Shown here: positions 24,870 to 34,339 of the stretch, piece by piece | Layout: each line of letters begins with the position of its first letter | Position numbering within the stretch: position 1 is the stretch's first letter | From: Sandaracinus amylolyticus | GTDB taxonomy: Bacteria > Myxococcota_A > Polyangia > Polyangiales > Sandaracinaceae | Assembly: GCF_021631985.1 (NCBI RefSeq) | Contig: NZ_CP070225.1 | Coordinates: 496,001 to 560,000, forward strand | DNA length: 64,000 bases | Direction: 5' to 3' | Notes under the pieces: generated by a model | Databases searched by the model: none | Seen by the model: only the letters and a program-made list of their open reading frames with translations | Told to the model about the DNA's origin: nothing | Made by a program: the position numbers and the translations under genes

Positions 24870-27800
24870 TCACTCGAATTCCAGACGCCATCGGAGGTCG
24901 CACCCGACGTTTCCGAACGACGTCGCGCTGCCCTGCGTGAAGTTGTCGTAGCTGCACTGGACGCCGGTGGTGTCGTCGAGCTGCACGTCGACGAGCGCGC
25001 GGAAGTCGCGCGCATCGCCCGCGCCCACGCCCGTCGTCGCGCTGAGGCGCACCCGATCGGCGATGCGCTTGCCCACCGAGATCTGGGGCTCGGTGCGCCC
25101 GCTCCGGAGCGAGTACCCGCTCGAGATCCGGAAGTCGTCGATCAGCGGCACCGCGCGCCGCACCTCACGATCCACGCCGGTGATCTGCGTGAGCGCCTCG
25201 AGCGCCGCGGTGCTCGTCACGTCGCCGGTCTGCAGCTGCTCGAACTCGCCGCGCGTCATGCCGACCGCGAGCAGCATGAGGATGTCCTCCTGCGGCAGAT
25301 CGGGATCGCTGCTGGTCTGGATCTCGAACGAGCCCATCGAGCCCCGCGCGTCGAGCAGGATGCGCCACCGCGCCGCCGCGAGATCGCCGCTGCGCCGCAC
25401 CTCGGTCACCGCGCCGAGCGTGAACGTGGGATCGATGCGGGTGTCGTCGTCGAACGAGAGCGAGCCGTTCCGCACGTCGAAGATCGCGTTGCGGAAGAAG
25501 ATGCGCCCGCGCGTGAACTGCATGCTCCCGAGCACGCCGTAGCGCTGATCGGTGCCGACGATCCGGAACGCGCGCTGGGTGTCGTCGATCACCAGCTCGG
25601 CCTCGACGAGGTTGTTGCGCACCACGAACGGCTGCTCGTCGACGATGCGCAGATCGAGCGCGACGCGATCGGCGTCGGGATCGTAGCGCTGCACCTCCGC
25701 GCGCTGCGTGCGCGAGAGCTCGCCGAGCGTGGTGCCGAGATCGATGTTGCGCGTGAACGCGAGGCGCCCGACGCGCAGCTCGCCGCGCGCCGTCGGGAGG
25801 CGCTCGCCGCGCGTCCAGCCGACCTCGACGTCCGCCGCGAGCGCGAGATCCATCCCGTCTGCCGGCGCGAGCTCGAGCCCCTCGCCGTGCACCCGCACGT
25901 TCCAGCGAGAGAGCCGGCCGTCCGCGAGCTGCGCCTCGCCGTTGCCGCGGATCGTCCCGCCCGCGAGGTGCGCGCGCAGCTCGTCGATCTGGATGCTGCG
26001 CGCGCTGAACGTCACGTGCGCGTCGAGCCCCTCGACCGGCGTGGGCAGCGCCGCCGCGCGCAGCGAGCCGCCCTCGAGCCGCGCGTCACCGTAGATCTCG
26101 GGATCCGAGATCGGCCCGCTGATCGCGAGGCGCGCGACGATGTCTCCGTCGGCCTCGGTGACCGCGGGCGTGATGCGCGCGAGCAGCCCGAGATCGACGC
26201 GCGCGTCCATCTGCAGCGCGAGCCCTCCGTCGTCGCCGGGGACCGGCAGCGCGTACTGACCGCGCACCCGGATGCGCGAGTCGGGCCCGACGAGCCGCGC
26301 GCGATCGACGCTCGCCACGCCGTTCTTCAGCGAGAAGAGCAGGGGCCCGCGGTTCGTGAACGCGACGTCGCCGCGGGCGAGCTCGAGATCGCTCACCTCG
26401 AGGCGCCCGGCGAGCGTCGAGAGATCGCGCAGCCCGCCGTCCTCGAGCACCAGCTCCGCGCTCACCTTCCCGCGCGACGCCGGCGCGCCGGGCGAGGGCA
26501 CCGGCATGAACGCGGCGAGCTCGAGCCCGTCGAGCGCGATGCGACCGCGCAGCGGGTACTGCTGGGTCCGGCCCACCGCGAGATCGACCGTCATGCGTCC
26601 GTCGAGCGCGGTCCCGCAGATCACGAACGCGCTCGCGCGCGAGAGCCGCGGCTGGAGCCCGTCGACCGTGCGGAGCGGCGGATCGTTCGGCCAGTTCGCG
26701 CGCGCCAGGCCCATGCGCGCGAGCGGGCAGTCCTCGTGCTCCGGCGGCTGTCCTTCCCACGCGAGCGCGTCCTGGATCCACGCGTCGTCCTGATGGGTCT
26801 GGCGCACGTACGCGCGCGCATCGCCGATCGCGCGCCCCGCGTACACGACGTTGGTCAGCCCCACGTCGAGATCGATGCGCATCGCGTCGGGCGTGCCGCC
26901 CACCTGCGCGGTCGCGGTCGCGATCCCGTCGAGCCCCGGGAACCGATCGCCGATGCCCTCGAGCTCGCGCAGCGCGAGCGCATCGGCGGCCGCGGTCATG
27001 CGCAGGGCGCCGCCGACGGCCATCGTGCCCTGCAGCGAGACAGTGCCCTCGCCCTTGTGGAGGCTCGCGTGATCGATCAGCAGCTCGGCGCCGCTGATCC
27101 CGCGTGACCAGTCGAGCCACCGGAAGCGTCCCTCGAGCGCGCCCCTCTCGAACTGATAGTCGTCGACCGACATGTCCGAGAGCGCGAGGCGCATCCCGAC
27201 GTCGAGCGTCCCGCTCGGCGAGTCGCCGGGATAGCCGTTCGTGTAGTCGATCTCCGCTTCGCCGTGCGCGACGCCCTGGTACGGCGTGAAGCGCTCGTCC
27301 GCTTCGAACCCGAACACGTGATAGAAGTCCGCGAGCTCCATCCGCTCGAGCGCGAGCCGCCCCGACATGCGGAACGCGTTGCGGTGGAAGTCGAGATAGA
27401 CGTCGTTCGCCGCGTAGCGGCTGTCGTCCTTCACCGCGACGATGTGCGGGAACGTGACGCCCATGCCGTCGGAGTCGAGCACCGCGTCGCTGTCGACGTC
27501 GCCGAGGCGGAACGAGTCGAACACGAAGTCCTGGATGCGCACGTGCCCGGTCACGCGCGGCGCCTGGTAGAAGCCGTCGATCTCGCAGGTCGCGGTGCCG
27601 ATGCCGGCGAGCTGGAAGCGCGTGAGCGGCGAGACGTCGCGCAGGTCCGCGGGATCGGCCCGCGCGCTCACGCGGAGCTCGTTGCGGAAGCCGAGCAGCA
27701 CGTCGGCGTAGAGCCGGCTGTGCGGGAGATCGGCGACGAGATCGGTGAACCGGATCGCGTCGTTGCGGATCGACCACTCACCGCGGAAGTGCCCGCGCGG

Positions 27801-29099
27801 GATGGCGATCACCGTGCGCAGCGGGCGCTCGTGGTACGCGTTCGCGCTGACCGTGAAGTCGTGGGTGCGCAGATCGACGGGCCCCGAGAGATCGAGGTCG
27901 CGCAGCGATCCGCGCAGCACCATCGAGCCCTCGAAGATCCACTCGACGATCGAATTCTGCGACACCGAGAGCTGATCCATCAGGTGCGCGAACGAGAACG
28001 CGTGGAGCTCCGCGGTCACGTCGAGCGGCAGCTCCTCGGTGAGGCCCAGCGTGCCGCCGAGCGTGAGCGTCCCGCCGCCTCCGACGACCTGCACCTCGCC
28101 GCTCGTGATGCGCACTTCGCGAGGCGTCGCCTCGAACTCGATCTGCGCGACGTCGCCGATGCCGAACTCGGTGATGCGCCCGTGATCGAGCCGCACGCTG
28201 CCGGTCGCGCGCTGTCCGTGCGCGCCGTCGTGCGAGAGACGCGCGCGGATCGCGGCGTGGCCCCACATCGCGGGGAGCGTGATCGGCAGGCCGAGCGTCG
28301 CGAGGTGCTCGAGCTCGTAGTCGACCGCGATCTGGCCCACGTAGCCGCGCGCGCCCTCGGTGCGCGGATCGGGCGGCGGGAGCGGCACGTAGCCCTCGCC
28401 GATCTCCGCGTGCAGCGGGCCGAGCGCGAGCGCGAGCTGCTGCACACGCAGCGCGTCGGACGCGATCTCGACGTGACCCTCGAGCCGCTCGAGCGCGTGC
28501 TCCGTGCCCTCGCGCGTGATCGATCCCGTGCCCTCGACGACGGTCACGTCGATCACGCCGCCGCGCTCACCGCGCACCGTGATCTCGTCGACGTGCAGCG
28601 CGCCGCTCGCGATGGGATCCGCGTCGACCGTGAGCGACGCCTCGCGGATCACCAGCTCGCCGAAGGGCAGGGTCATCTCGCCGCCGCCACCCCCGCCCTC
28701 GATGCGCGGCAGGTTGCGGAGCTGTCCGTCGCGGATGACGAGGTGCACGCTCGCGCCGTCGAGCTCGATCGCGTCGAGGTCGACCTGCCCGCGCAGCAGC
28801 GCACCCACCGAGGGCCGCACCGCGATGCGCGACGCGTCGGCCACGCGCCCGTACACCGGGTCCGCGAGCGAGACGTCGCGCGCGACGATCGCGAAGGGCG
28901 AGAGCTGGAGCTGCACCGGCCCCAGCGACGCGCTCATCCCGAGCTCCTGGCGGATCGTGTCGATCAGCAGGGCGCGGAGCCGCGTGTGCGCTTCGGACGA
29001 GCGAATCGTGAGCGCGGCCGAGACCGGGATCCCGATCGCGAAGACCGCGAGGACCACCGCCCACTTGCGCCACCGGCGAAACGCGATCCCACGGCCCAC
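24870..29099 (-). CDS. TamB-like translocation and assembly protein (DUF490)
   Basis: A 1409-residue protein. One N-terminal membrane anchor (about 10-30, WAVVLAVFAIGIPVSAAL) is followed by an AsmA-like start (LGPVQLQLSPFAIVARDVSLADP). A very long region of repeated beta-strand segments predicts a periplasm-spanning groove. The DUF490 domain at the C-terminus contains FTRGRIFFRNAIFDVRNGSL, DPTFTLGAVTEV and PQEDILMLLAVGMTRGEFEQ. Such proteins bridge inner and outer membranes with an Omp85 partner, here encoded directly downstream. GTG 29099 is chosen because it opens just before the anchor; the frame continues 63 codons upstream without family features. Confidence 0.85.
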   Translation of the reverse strand: MGRGIAFRRWRKWAVVLAVFAIGIPVSAALTIRSSEAHTRLRALLIDTIRQELGMSASLGPVQLQLSPFAIVARDVSLADPVYGRVADASRIAVRPSVGALLRGQVDLDAIELDGASVHLVIRDGQLRNLPRIEGGGGGGEMTLPFGELVIREASLTVDADPIASGALHVDEITVRGERGGVIDVTVVEGTGSITREGTEHALERLEGHVEIASDALRVQQLALALGPLHAEIGEGYVPLPPPDPRTEGARGYVGQIAVDYELEHLATLGLPITLPAMWGHAAIRARLSHDGAHGQRATGSVRLDHGRITEFGIGDVAQIEFEATPREVRITSGEVQVVGGGGTLTLGGTLGLTEELPLDVTAELHAFSFAHLMDQLSVSQNSIVEWIFEGSMVLRGSLRDLDLSGPVDLRTHDFTVSANAYHERPLRTVIAIPRGHFRGEWSIRNDAIRFTDLVADLPHSRLYADVLLGFRNELRVSARADPADLRDVSPLTRFQLAGIGTATCEIDGFYQAPRVTGHVRIQDFVFDSFRLGDVDSDAVLDSDGMGVTFPHIVAVKDDSRYAANDVYLDFHRNAFRMSGRLALERMELADFYHVFGFEADERFTPYQGVAHGEAEIDYTNGYPGDSPSGTLDVGMRLALSDMSVDDYQFERGALEGRFRWLDWSRGISGAELLIDHASLHKGEGTVSLQGTMAVGGALRMTAAADALALRELEGIGDRFPGLDGIATATAQVGGTPDAMRIDLDVGLTNVVYAGRAIGDARAYVRQTHQDDAWIQDALAWEGQPPEHEDCPLARMGLARANWPNDPPLRTVDGLQPRLSRASAFVICGTALDGRMTVDLAVGRTQQYPLRGRIALDGLELAAFMPVPSPGAPASRGKVSAELVLEDGGLRDLSTLAGRLEVSDLELARGDVAFTNRGPLLFSLKNGVASVDRARLVGPDSRIRVRGQYALPVPGDDGGLALQMDARVDLGLLARITPAVTEADGDIVARLAISGPISDPEIYGDARLEGGSLRAAALPTPVEGLDAHVTFSARSIQIDELRAHLAGGTIRGNGEAQLADGRLSRWNVRVHGEGLELAPADGMDLALAADVEVGWTRGERLPTARGELRVGRLAFTRNIDLGTTLGELSRTQRAEVQRYDPDADRVALDLRIVDEQPFVVRNNLVEAELVIDDTQRAFRIVGTDQRYGVLGSMQFTRGRIFFRNAIFDVRNGSLSFDDDTRIDPTFTLGAVTEVRRSGDLAAARWRILLDARGSMGSFEIQTSSDPDLPQEDILMLLAVGMTRGEFEQLQTGDVTSTAALEALTQITGVDREVRRAVPLIDDFRISSGYSLRSGRTEPQISVGKRIADRVRLSATTGVGAGDARDFRALVDVQLDDTTGVQCSYDNFTQGSATSFGNVGCDLRWRLEFE

Positions 29100-29256
29100 G
29101 CGATTGATCCCGGAAGGACCGTCGAGGCTAGCACGAGGTCCTCTCGTGGCGCGCGTAACCGGCACGAGATGTGCGACGCGTGCGCGCGCCTCTCTCTTCA
29201 CCCGCGATGTGCGCGACGGCTCGCGGGAGCGTGCGCGAGGGACTACACACCGTGCG

Positions 29257-29742
29257 ATGGACCCGAACGCGCTGCTCGCCGGCCGCACGCGCGAGACGAA
29301 GATCCGACGCGACGCCCGCGGCCGATGGTTCGACGGAGCGGACCCGATCGATCACGTGCTCCTGACGCAGGCGTTCGACGCGTGGATCGACCGCGCCGAC
29401 GACGGTCGCTACTGCCTCAAGAACGACATCAACTGGGCGTACGTCACGATCGAGGGCGCGCCGATCTTCGTGCGCACGATCGAGCGCGAGGGCGACGTCG
29501 TGTGGCTGCAGCTCTCCGACGGGCGTCGCGAGCCGCTCGATCCCTCGACGCTGCGCGAGGATCGCGAGGGCGCGCTCCACGCGCAGGTGCGCGGCGGCAC
29601 GCTCGCCGCGCGCTTCGACGTGCACGCGGCGATGCAGCTCGAGCCGCTGATCGCCGAGGACGAGCGCGGCGCGCACCTCGTGATCGCCGAGCGCGTGGTG
29701 CGGCCGCCGGTGGTCGACGACCCGATCGCCTGGCCGCTCTGA
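29257..29742 (+). CDS. DUF1285 family protein
   Basis: A 161-residue soluble protein matching DUF1285: IRRDARGRWFDGADPIDH near the start, YCLKNDINWAYVTIEGAPIFVRTIE in the middle, and a C-terminal domain ending VVDDPIAWPL. The family has a two-domain fold of unknown function. It is divergent from the tamB-like gene. ATG 29257 opens the conserved part. Its stop lies 7 bp from the convergent TlpA-type stop. Confidence 0.78.
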   Translation: MDPNALLAGRTRETKIRRDARGRWFDGADPIDHVLLTQAFDAWIDRADDGRYCLKNDINWAYVTIEGAPIFVRTIEREGDVVWLQLSDGRREPLDPSTLREDREGALHAQVRGGTLAARFDVHAAMQLEPLIAEDERGAHLVIAERVVRPPVVDDPIAWPL

Positions 29743-29749
29743 GGGCGGG

Positions 29750-30358
29750 CTAGAGGAAGCTCTCGATCGCGTCGACCGCGATCGCGCTCGACCACTCGCG
29801 CGGTCCGTCCACCCGCAGTCGGATCACGCCGTCGCGATCGATCACCCAGGTCTCGGGGTAGAGCCGCGTCCCGAAGCGATCGCGCACGATCGCCTTGTCG
29901 GGGTCGAGCAGCACGGTGAGCGGCGAGGTCGGCGCGACGACGGTCGAGACCTGATCCCAGGTGCGATCGGTCGAGATGGTCACGAGCTCGACGTCGTCGC
30001 GCTCACCCACGATGCGCGCGAGCTCCTCGAGCGTCGGCATCTCCTCGACGCACGGCTGGCAGGTGATCGTCCAGAAGTTCAGGACGACGACCTTCCCGCG
30101 ATGATCGGAGAGGCGCCACGCGCGCCCTTCGCGATCCTGCAGCGTGAAGTCGGGCGCGAGGCGATCGTTGCCGAGGTAGTGCTGATCGGTCTGCTCGCCG
30201 CGGGCCAGCGCCTCGAAGGCGTCGCTCCCGAGGATCGCGCGGAGCGGCGCTTCCCTGCGACGCACCTCTCCATCGGCGAGAGCGCTCGCGAACATGAACG
30301 CGAGCGGGGCTCCGACGAGGAGCACGGCGAGGCCGGCGAGGATCTCTGCGCGCCGCAT
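29750..30358 (-). CDS. TlpA/ResA-like thiol-disulfide oxidoreductase
   Basis: A 202-residue periplasmic thioredoxin. The membrane anchor is at about 5-27. The thioredoxin fold starts LAPDFTLQDREGRAWRLSDHRGKVVVLNFW, with active-site C100-Q-P-C103 and a cis-Pro region LYPETWVID. It would reduce disulfides, for example in apocytochrome c. Its position 46 bp after ccmB and ccmA fits a CcmG/ResA-type role in cytochrome c maturation. A TTG at 30397 could add 13 residues; ATG 30358 is preferred because it starts at the anchor. Confidence 0.82.
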   Translation of the reverse strand: MRRAEILAGLAVLLVGAPLAFMFASALADGEVRRREAPLRAILGSDAFEALARGEQTDQHYLGNDRLAPDFTLQDREGRAWRLSDHRGKVVVLNFWTITCQPCVEEMPTLEELARIVGERDDVELVTISTDRTWDQVSTVVAPTSPLTVLLDPDKAIVRDRFGTRLYPETWVIDRDGVIRLRVDGPREWSSAIAVDAIESFL

Positions 30359-30404
30359 GGGCAGCCGGACTGTGCGGTTTCCGGCGAGCAGGGGCAAGCC
30401 CGCT

Positions 30405-31082
30405 CTAATCGCTGACGAGCGGGCCGAAGAGGAACCACCCGCAGACGCCGACGACCAGGTCGTAGGCCCCGAGGATCCGCATCCACGCCAGCGTCTCCTC
30501 GAGCGGCTCGCCCGCGAGGATCCCGCGCGTCGCCACCACGCCCGCGAGCAGCGCCGGCGTCACCAGCGGGAACAGCACCACGCTCAGCATCAGATCGCGC
30601 GAGCGCGTCCGCACCGTCATCGCGCCGAAGAGCGTGCCCGTCAGCACGAACCCGAGCGATCCGAGCAGCAGCGTCGGGATCATCAGCGGCAGCGCGGGCA
30701 CCAGATCGAGATGGAAGAGCACCGCGACCAGCGGCACCAGCATCAGCTCGATCGCGACGATGAACGCGAGGGTCCCCACCGCCTTGCCCGCGAAGATCGC
30801 GGGCCGCGGGATCGGCGCGAGGAGCAGCCCGCGCATCGCGTCGTTCTCGCGCTCGCGCCCCCAGGTGCGACCGATCGCGAGCACACCCGCGAACGCGATC
30901 GCGATCCACAGCACGCCCGGCGCGATGCGCCGCGCGATCACGTCGTCCACGTAGAACGAGAGCGACGTGAGCACGACGGTGAGCACCGCGAAGAGCCCGG
31001 TGCTCACCGTGATCTCGCGGGTGCGCAGCTCGATCCGCAGGTCCTTCCAGGCGAGCAGCGCCGCCGCGCGCAAGACGCTCAC
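30405..31082 (-). CDS. ccmB: haem exporter permease CcmB
   Basis: A 225-residue membrane protein with six hydrophobic segments and the CcmB pattern: LAWKDLRIELRTRE at the N-terminus, GRTWGRERENDAMRGLLLAPIPRPAIF in the first cytosolic loop, and LFPLVTPALL late. With CcmA it forms the ABC module of cytochrome c maturation, which releases haem from CcmE. The GTG start at 31082 overlaps the ccmA stop (GTGA). CcmC, CcmE and CcmF are not in the window. Confidence 0.88.
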   Translation of the reverse strand: MSVLRAAALLAWKDLRIELRTREITVSTGLFAVLTVVLTSLSFYVDDVIARRIAPGVLWIAIAFAGVLAIGRTWGRERENDAMRGLLLAPIPRPAIFAGKAVGTLAFIVAIELMLVPLVAVLFHLDLVPALPLMIPTLLLGSLGFVLTGTLFGAMTVRTRSRDLMLSVVLFPLVTPALLAGVVATRGILAGEPLEETLAWMRILGAYDLVVGVCGWFLFGPLVSD

Positions 31083-31765
31083 GCGCTCGCTCCTTCGCGC
31101 GCGACGAAGGGCTCGTCCTGCTCCACACGGCCGCGCGACAGCCGCACCCGCCGGTCGCCGATCGCCTCCGCGAGCGGTACGTCGTGCGTGACCAGCACGA
31201 CGATCGCGCCGCGCGCGCGCTCGGCGCGGACCGCCGCGATCAGTCGATCGACCGACGCGGGATCGAGCCCGGTCGAGGGCTCGTCGAGCAGCAGCAGTCG
31301 AGGCTCGTGGACGAGCGCGCGCGCGAGCGCGATGCGCTGGAGCTGACCGCGCGAGTAGGTGCGCGTCGGTCGCTCTCCGAAGGGCCCGATCTCGAAGCGC
31401 TCGCGCAGCGCGGCGATGCGCCGATCGGCATCGCGCACGTCGTGCAGCTTCGCCGCGAGCGCGAGGCTCTCCGCGCCGGTGAGATCGGGATAGACCATCG
31501 CCGCATGCGCGAGCACGCCGATGGTCGCGCGCAGCACCTCGGCGCTCGCGAGCGCGTCGTGCGACCCGAAGCGCACGGTGCCGCGGGTCGGCCGCACTAG
31601 CAGCGAGAGGATGCCGAGCAGCGTGGTCTTGCCCGACCCGTTCGGCCCCTCGATGACGGTCACCGATCCGGCGCGCAGCGCGACGTCCACACCCGCCAGC
31701 GCGCGGGTCGGCCCGAAGGTCTTCACCAGCCCGCGCGCGTCCACGCGCTCGAAGTCGATCGCCAC
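31079..31765 (-). CDS. ccmA: haem exporter ATPase CcmA
   Basis: A 228-residue ABC ATPase. Walker A is EGPNGSGKTT, the signature is YSRGQLQR in place of LSGGQ, Walker B is LLLLDEPSTGLD, and the switch His is in VLVTHD. The size, the CcmB partner overlapping its 3' end, and the nearby thioredoxin identify it as CcmA rather than a general exporter. A family 1 repeat lies between the upstream transpeptidase gene and this start. Confidence 0.85.
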   Translation of the reverse strand: MAIDFERVDARGLVKTFGPTRALAGVDVALRAGSVTVIEGPNGSGKTTLLGILSLLVRPTRGTVRFGSHDALASAEVLRATIGVLAHAAMVYPDLTGAESLALAAKLHDVRDADRRIAALRERFEIGPFGERPTRTYSRGQLQRIALARALVHEPRLLLLDEPSTGLDPASVDRLIAAVRAERARGAIVVLVTHDVPLAEAIGDRRVRLSRGRVEQDEPFVAREGASA

Positions 31766-31807
31766 GCGGGCCGGAGCTTAGCAGCCCGCGGATCGAAGCC
31801 GTGACGA

Positions 31808-31905
31808 ACGAGCAAGCCCGGCTGGGGCCCCGCGCGCAGCGTTCGGGGTAGGGGGACCCGATCCGGCTCCGCCGGTCGGGGGGAGGGGTCTTCCAAGACC
31901 CTTCC
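31808..31905 (-). repeat. dispersed 98-bp hairpin repeat family 1, copy B
   Basis: Reverse-complement copy of the 24741-24840 element, with a few substitutions (the first stem has one mismatch, GAAGGGTCTTGGAAGACCCC). It lies about 6 bp after the penicillin-binding transpeptidase stop, in the direction of that gene's transcription, and 42 bp before the ccmA start. That position fits a transcription end. Confidence 0.8.
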
Positions 31906-31911
31906 CGCGAG

Positions 31912-32904
31912 CTACAGCAATGCCGTCGCGATCCTTGCGAACGCGGGCGCAGCGACGGTCCCGCCGGTGTAGCCCTCGTCGACCGTGTCGACGCCCACGA
32001 CGATCACGAAGCGCGGCGCCTCGAGCGGCGCGACCCCGGCGAACGCCGCGTACGACGCACCATCGTCGAGCCTCGCCGTCCCGGTCTTGCCCGCCACGCG
32101 ATGCCCGGCGACGAGCGCGCCGTGTCCGGTGCCGTCCTCGCGCACGATCGACGCCTCGAGCAGCGCGACCATCGTCGCCGACGTCGCCTCGCTCAGCACG
32201 CGCTCGCCGGGGGACGGCGCTTCGCCCTCGCGCCACGGCGCGTGGTACGTGCCTCCGTTCACGATCGCCGCGAACGCTGCCGCGACCTCGAGCGGCGTCG
32301 GCGCGAGGCCCGCTCCGATCGCGACGGGGATCGTCTCTTCCACGTCGGCGCGAGCCGCCTCGGGCACCCGATGATCGAGGTGCAGCCGCGCCATCCCCTC
32401 GAGCCAGGCCTCGCGTCCCACGCGCTCGAGCACGCGCGCAGTGCCGATGTTCGACGAGAACGCGACCACGTCCTCGAGCGACATCACGCCGTGCGGCGAT
32501 GCGTCGCGCATGCGCAGCGCCCCGAACGTCGCGGCGCCCTCGCCGCCGTCGAACGCGTCCTCGGTGGTGATCGCCCCGCGATCGAGCGCGATCGCGATGG
32601 TGAACGTCTTGCCCACCGAGCCGTGCGGCACGGCATCGCGCTCGGGGATCGCGGGATCGACCGACTCGCCGCGCCGTCCGTTCATCGCGATCACCCGTCC
32701 GGTCGCGGGATCGAGGACGACGATCGACATCGCGCGGGTCGTGGGCTCCGCGAACGCGCGCGCGAGCTCGAGGTCGATCACCTCGCGCGCTCGCGCGTCG
32801 AGCGACGTGCCGGGCGCTGGCGTCGTCGCGGTCGTGTCGGTGGGGGCCGGAGCTGCGTGCGCGCACGAGGAGAGCGCGACGAGGAGCATTGCGTATCGAG
32901 TCAT
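31912..32904 (-). CDS. small penicillin-binding transpeptidase lipoprotein
   Basis: A 330-residue protein with a short signal peptide ending LSSC (Cys14), a Thr/Pro/Ala linker, and one transpeptidase domain. The three active-site motifs are present in order: S96-V-G-K99, S150-S-N152 and KTG in HRVAGKTGTARL. It would cross-link peptidoglycan in the periplasm. FtsI/PBP2-type enzymes are normally 550-700 residues with an N-terminal pedestal, which is missing here; the protein is catalytic domain only. ATG 32904 gives the signal peptide. It is flanked by ccmA and hemW on the same strand without overlap. Confidence 0.82.
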   Translation of the reverse strand: MTRYAMLLVALSSCAHAAPAPTDTTATTPAPGTSLDARAREVIDLELARAFAEPTTRAMSIVVLDPATGRVIAMNGRRGESVDPAIPERDAVPHGSVGKTFTIAIALDRGAITTEDAFDGGEGAATFGALRMRDASPHGVMSLEDVVAFSSNIGTARVLERVGREAWLEGMARLHLDHRVPEAARADVEETIPVAIGAGLAPTPLEVAAAFAAIVNGGTYHAPWREGEAPSPGERVLSEATSATMVALLEASIVREDGTGHGALVAGHRVAGKTGTARLDDGASYAAFAGVAPLEAPRFVIVVGVDTVDEGYTGGTVAAPAFARIATALL

Positions 32905-33022
32905 GAGGCGCGCGCGCAGAACAATGCTCGTGCCGGCGCGCCGGCACCCGCATCTTCGCGTCCTCTCGTGCAGAGCCGCGTCCCCTCGGCAACGCGTGCG
33001 CGTCGCGCGGGACACGCCGCGA

Positions 33023-34177
33023 TCAGAAGAGGTCGGTCACGATCGCGTCGAGCGCGAGCCACGACGTGTGGGGCACCCGCATCCGCGCGCCCTCGATCAC
33101 CAGCTCGCCGCGCGCCACGCGCCGCTCGAGCGCCCGCTCGCGCCCGACCCGCGCATCGACTCCGGTGCGCGCGCGCAGCGCGTCGAGGTCCACACCTTCG
33201 CGCGTCCGCAGCCCGAGCATCAGCGCCTCGCGCACCCGATCGTCGGCGCTCAGCGTCTCTTCCCACGACTCCACGCGCGCGAGCTCGCCGCTGCCCTCGA
33301 GGTACTTCGCCGGCAGCGCCTCGTCGCGCCAGCGCCGCCCTCCACCGCGTCCGTCGCCGAGACATCCCACCGCGCCCGCGCCGAGCCCGACGTAGTCACC
33401 GCCGCGCCAGTAGTGCAGGTTGTGGCGCGCCTCCTGGCCCGGCCGCGCGTAGTTCGACACCTCGTAGTGCTCGAGCCCGCGCGACGCGAACATCGACTCC
33501 GCCGCGAGGAACGTCTCCGCGTAGTCGTCGTCGGGCGCGACCGGCAGGCGTCCCTTCTTGTGCAGCTCGCCGAACTGCGTGCCCGGCTCGATCGTCAGCG
33601 CGTACGCCGACACGTGATCGACGCCGGTCTCGAGCACGCGATCGAGCTCTGCCTCGAAGTCGTGCGCCTTCTGTCCGGGCATCCCGAACATCAGATCCGC
33701 GCTCACCCGCGTGATCTCGCGACGCGCCTCGCGCACCGCGGTGAGCGCCATCGGCGCGTCGTGCAGGCGTCCGAGGAACTTCAGCCGCGACTCGTCGAGC
33801 GACTGCACGCCGATCGAGATCCGGTTCACCCCCGCCTCGCGCAGCGACGCGGCGCGCGCCTGATCGAGCGAGGTCGGATTGCACTCGACCGTCACCTCGA
33901 GGTCCGCCTCGCGCGCGCCGAACGCGCCGTGGATCCCGGCGAGCACGCGCCCGAGCGCGCGCGGATCCCAGAGCGACGGAGTCCCGCCGCCCACGAAGAT
34001 CGACACCAGCGTGCGCCCCTCGAGCTGCCCGCGACGCGCCTCGAGCTCGCGCAGCACCGCGTCCGCGTAGGCCTCGTGCGGCACGTCGTCGCGTGCGGTG
34101 CCGTACGAGTTGAAGTCGCAGTACGGGCACTTCTTGAGGCACCACGGGAAGTGCACGTAGACGCTGGTCGCGGTCAT
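33023..34177 (-). CDS. hemW: radical SAM haem chaperone HemW
   Basis: A 384-residue radical SAM protein. The cluster motif is CLKKCPYC (13-20). The glycine motif is FVGGGTPSLW, the SAM-binding stretch runs ISIGVQSLDE, and the HemW-specific HNLHYW is present at about residue 250. The C-terminal region carries the winged-helix part of this family. HemW delivers haem to target proteins and is not the coproporphyrinogen oxidase HemN it resembles. No signal peptide, so it is cytosolic. The start at 34177 places the cluster at the expected distance. Confidence 0.88.
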   Translation of the reverse strand: MTATSVYVHFPWCLKKCPYCDFNSYGTARDDVPHEAYADAVLRELEARRGQLEGRTLVSIFVGGGTPSLWDPRALGRVLAGIHGAFGAREADLEVTVECNPTSLDQARAASLREAGVNRISIGVQSLDESRLKFLGRLHDAPMALTAVREARREITRVSADLMFGMPGQKAHDFEAELDRVLETGVDHVSAYALTIEPGTQFGELHKKGRLPVAPDDDYAETFLAAESMFASRGLEHYEVSNYARPGQEARHNLHYWRGGDYVGLGAGAVGCLGDGRGGGRRWRDEALPAKYLEGSGELARVESWEETLSADDRVREALMLGLRTREGVDLDALRARTGVDARVGRERALERRVARGELVIEGARMRVPHTSWLALDAIVTDLF

Positions 34178-34240
34178 CGAGGGCCGCGGATCGTGGGGCT
34201 CGGCCCGCGCAAGTCAACGTGGACGCAGCAACCGGCCGTC

Positions 34241-34321
34241 CACGACCACGTTCACGTCGCCGACCACGTTCACGCCGACGAGGTCGACGTGGTCGTGAAC
34301 GTGAACGGCGACGTGGTCGTG
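34241..34321. terminator. large imperfect stem-loop downstream of yceI
   Basis: An outer stem CACGACCACGT (34241-34251) pairs with ACGTGGTCGTG (34311-34321), and an inner stem CACGTTCAC (34265-34273) pairs with GTGAACGTG (34295-34303). Each arm also carries a direct repeat (CGACCACGTTCACG twice, CGACGTGGTCGTGA twice). It begins about 19 bp past the YceI stop and ends about 60 bp before the hemW start, so it may end the yceI transcript or affect hemW expression. Confidence 0.5.
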
Positions 34322-34339
34322 ATCGGCCTTCTTCTCCGG

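Noticed and set aside
29750-31765. Complete cytochrome c maturation cluster
   Set aside because: Only ccmA, ccmB and a thioredoxin are present; CcmC, CcmE, CcmF and CcmH are not in the window, so a full system cannot be claimed.
31808-31905. Family 1 element as an insertion sequence
   Set aside because: It has no open frame, no terminal inverted repeats and no visible target duplication; a non-autonomous hairpin element fits better.
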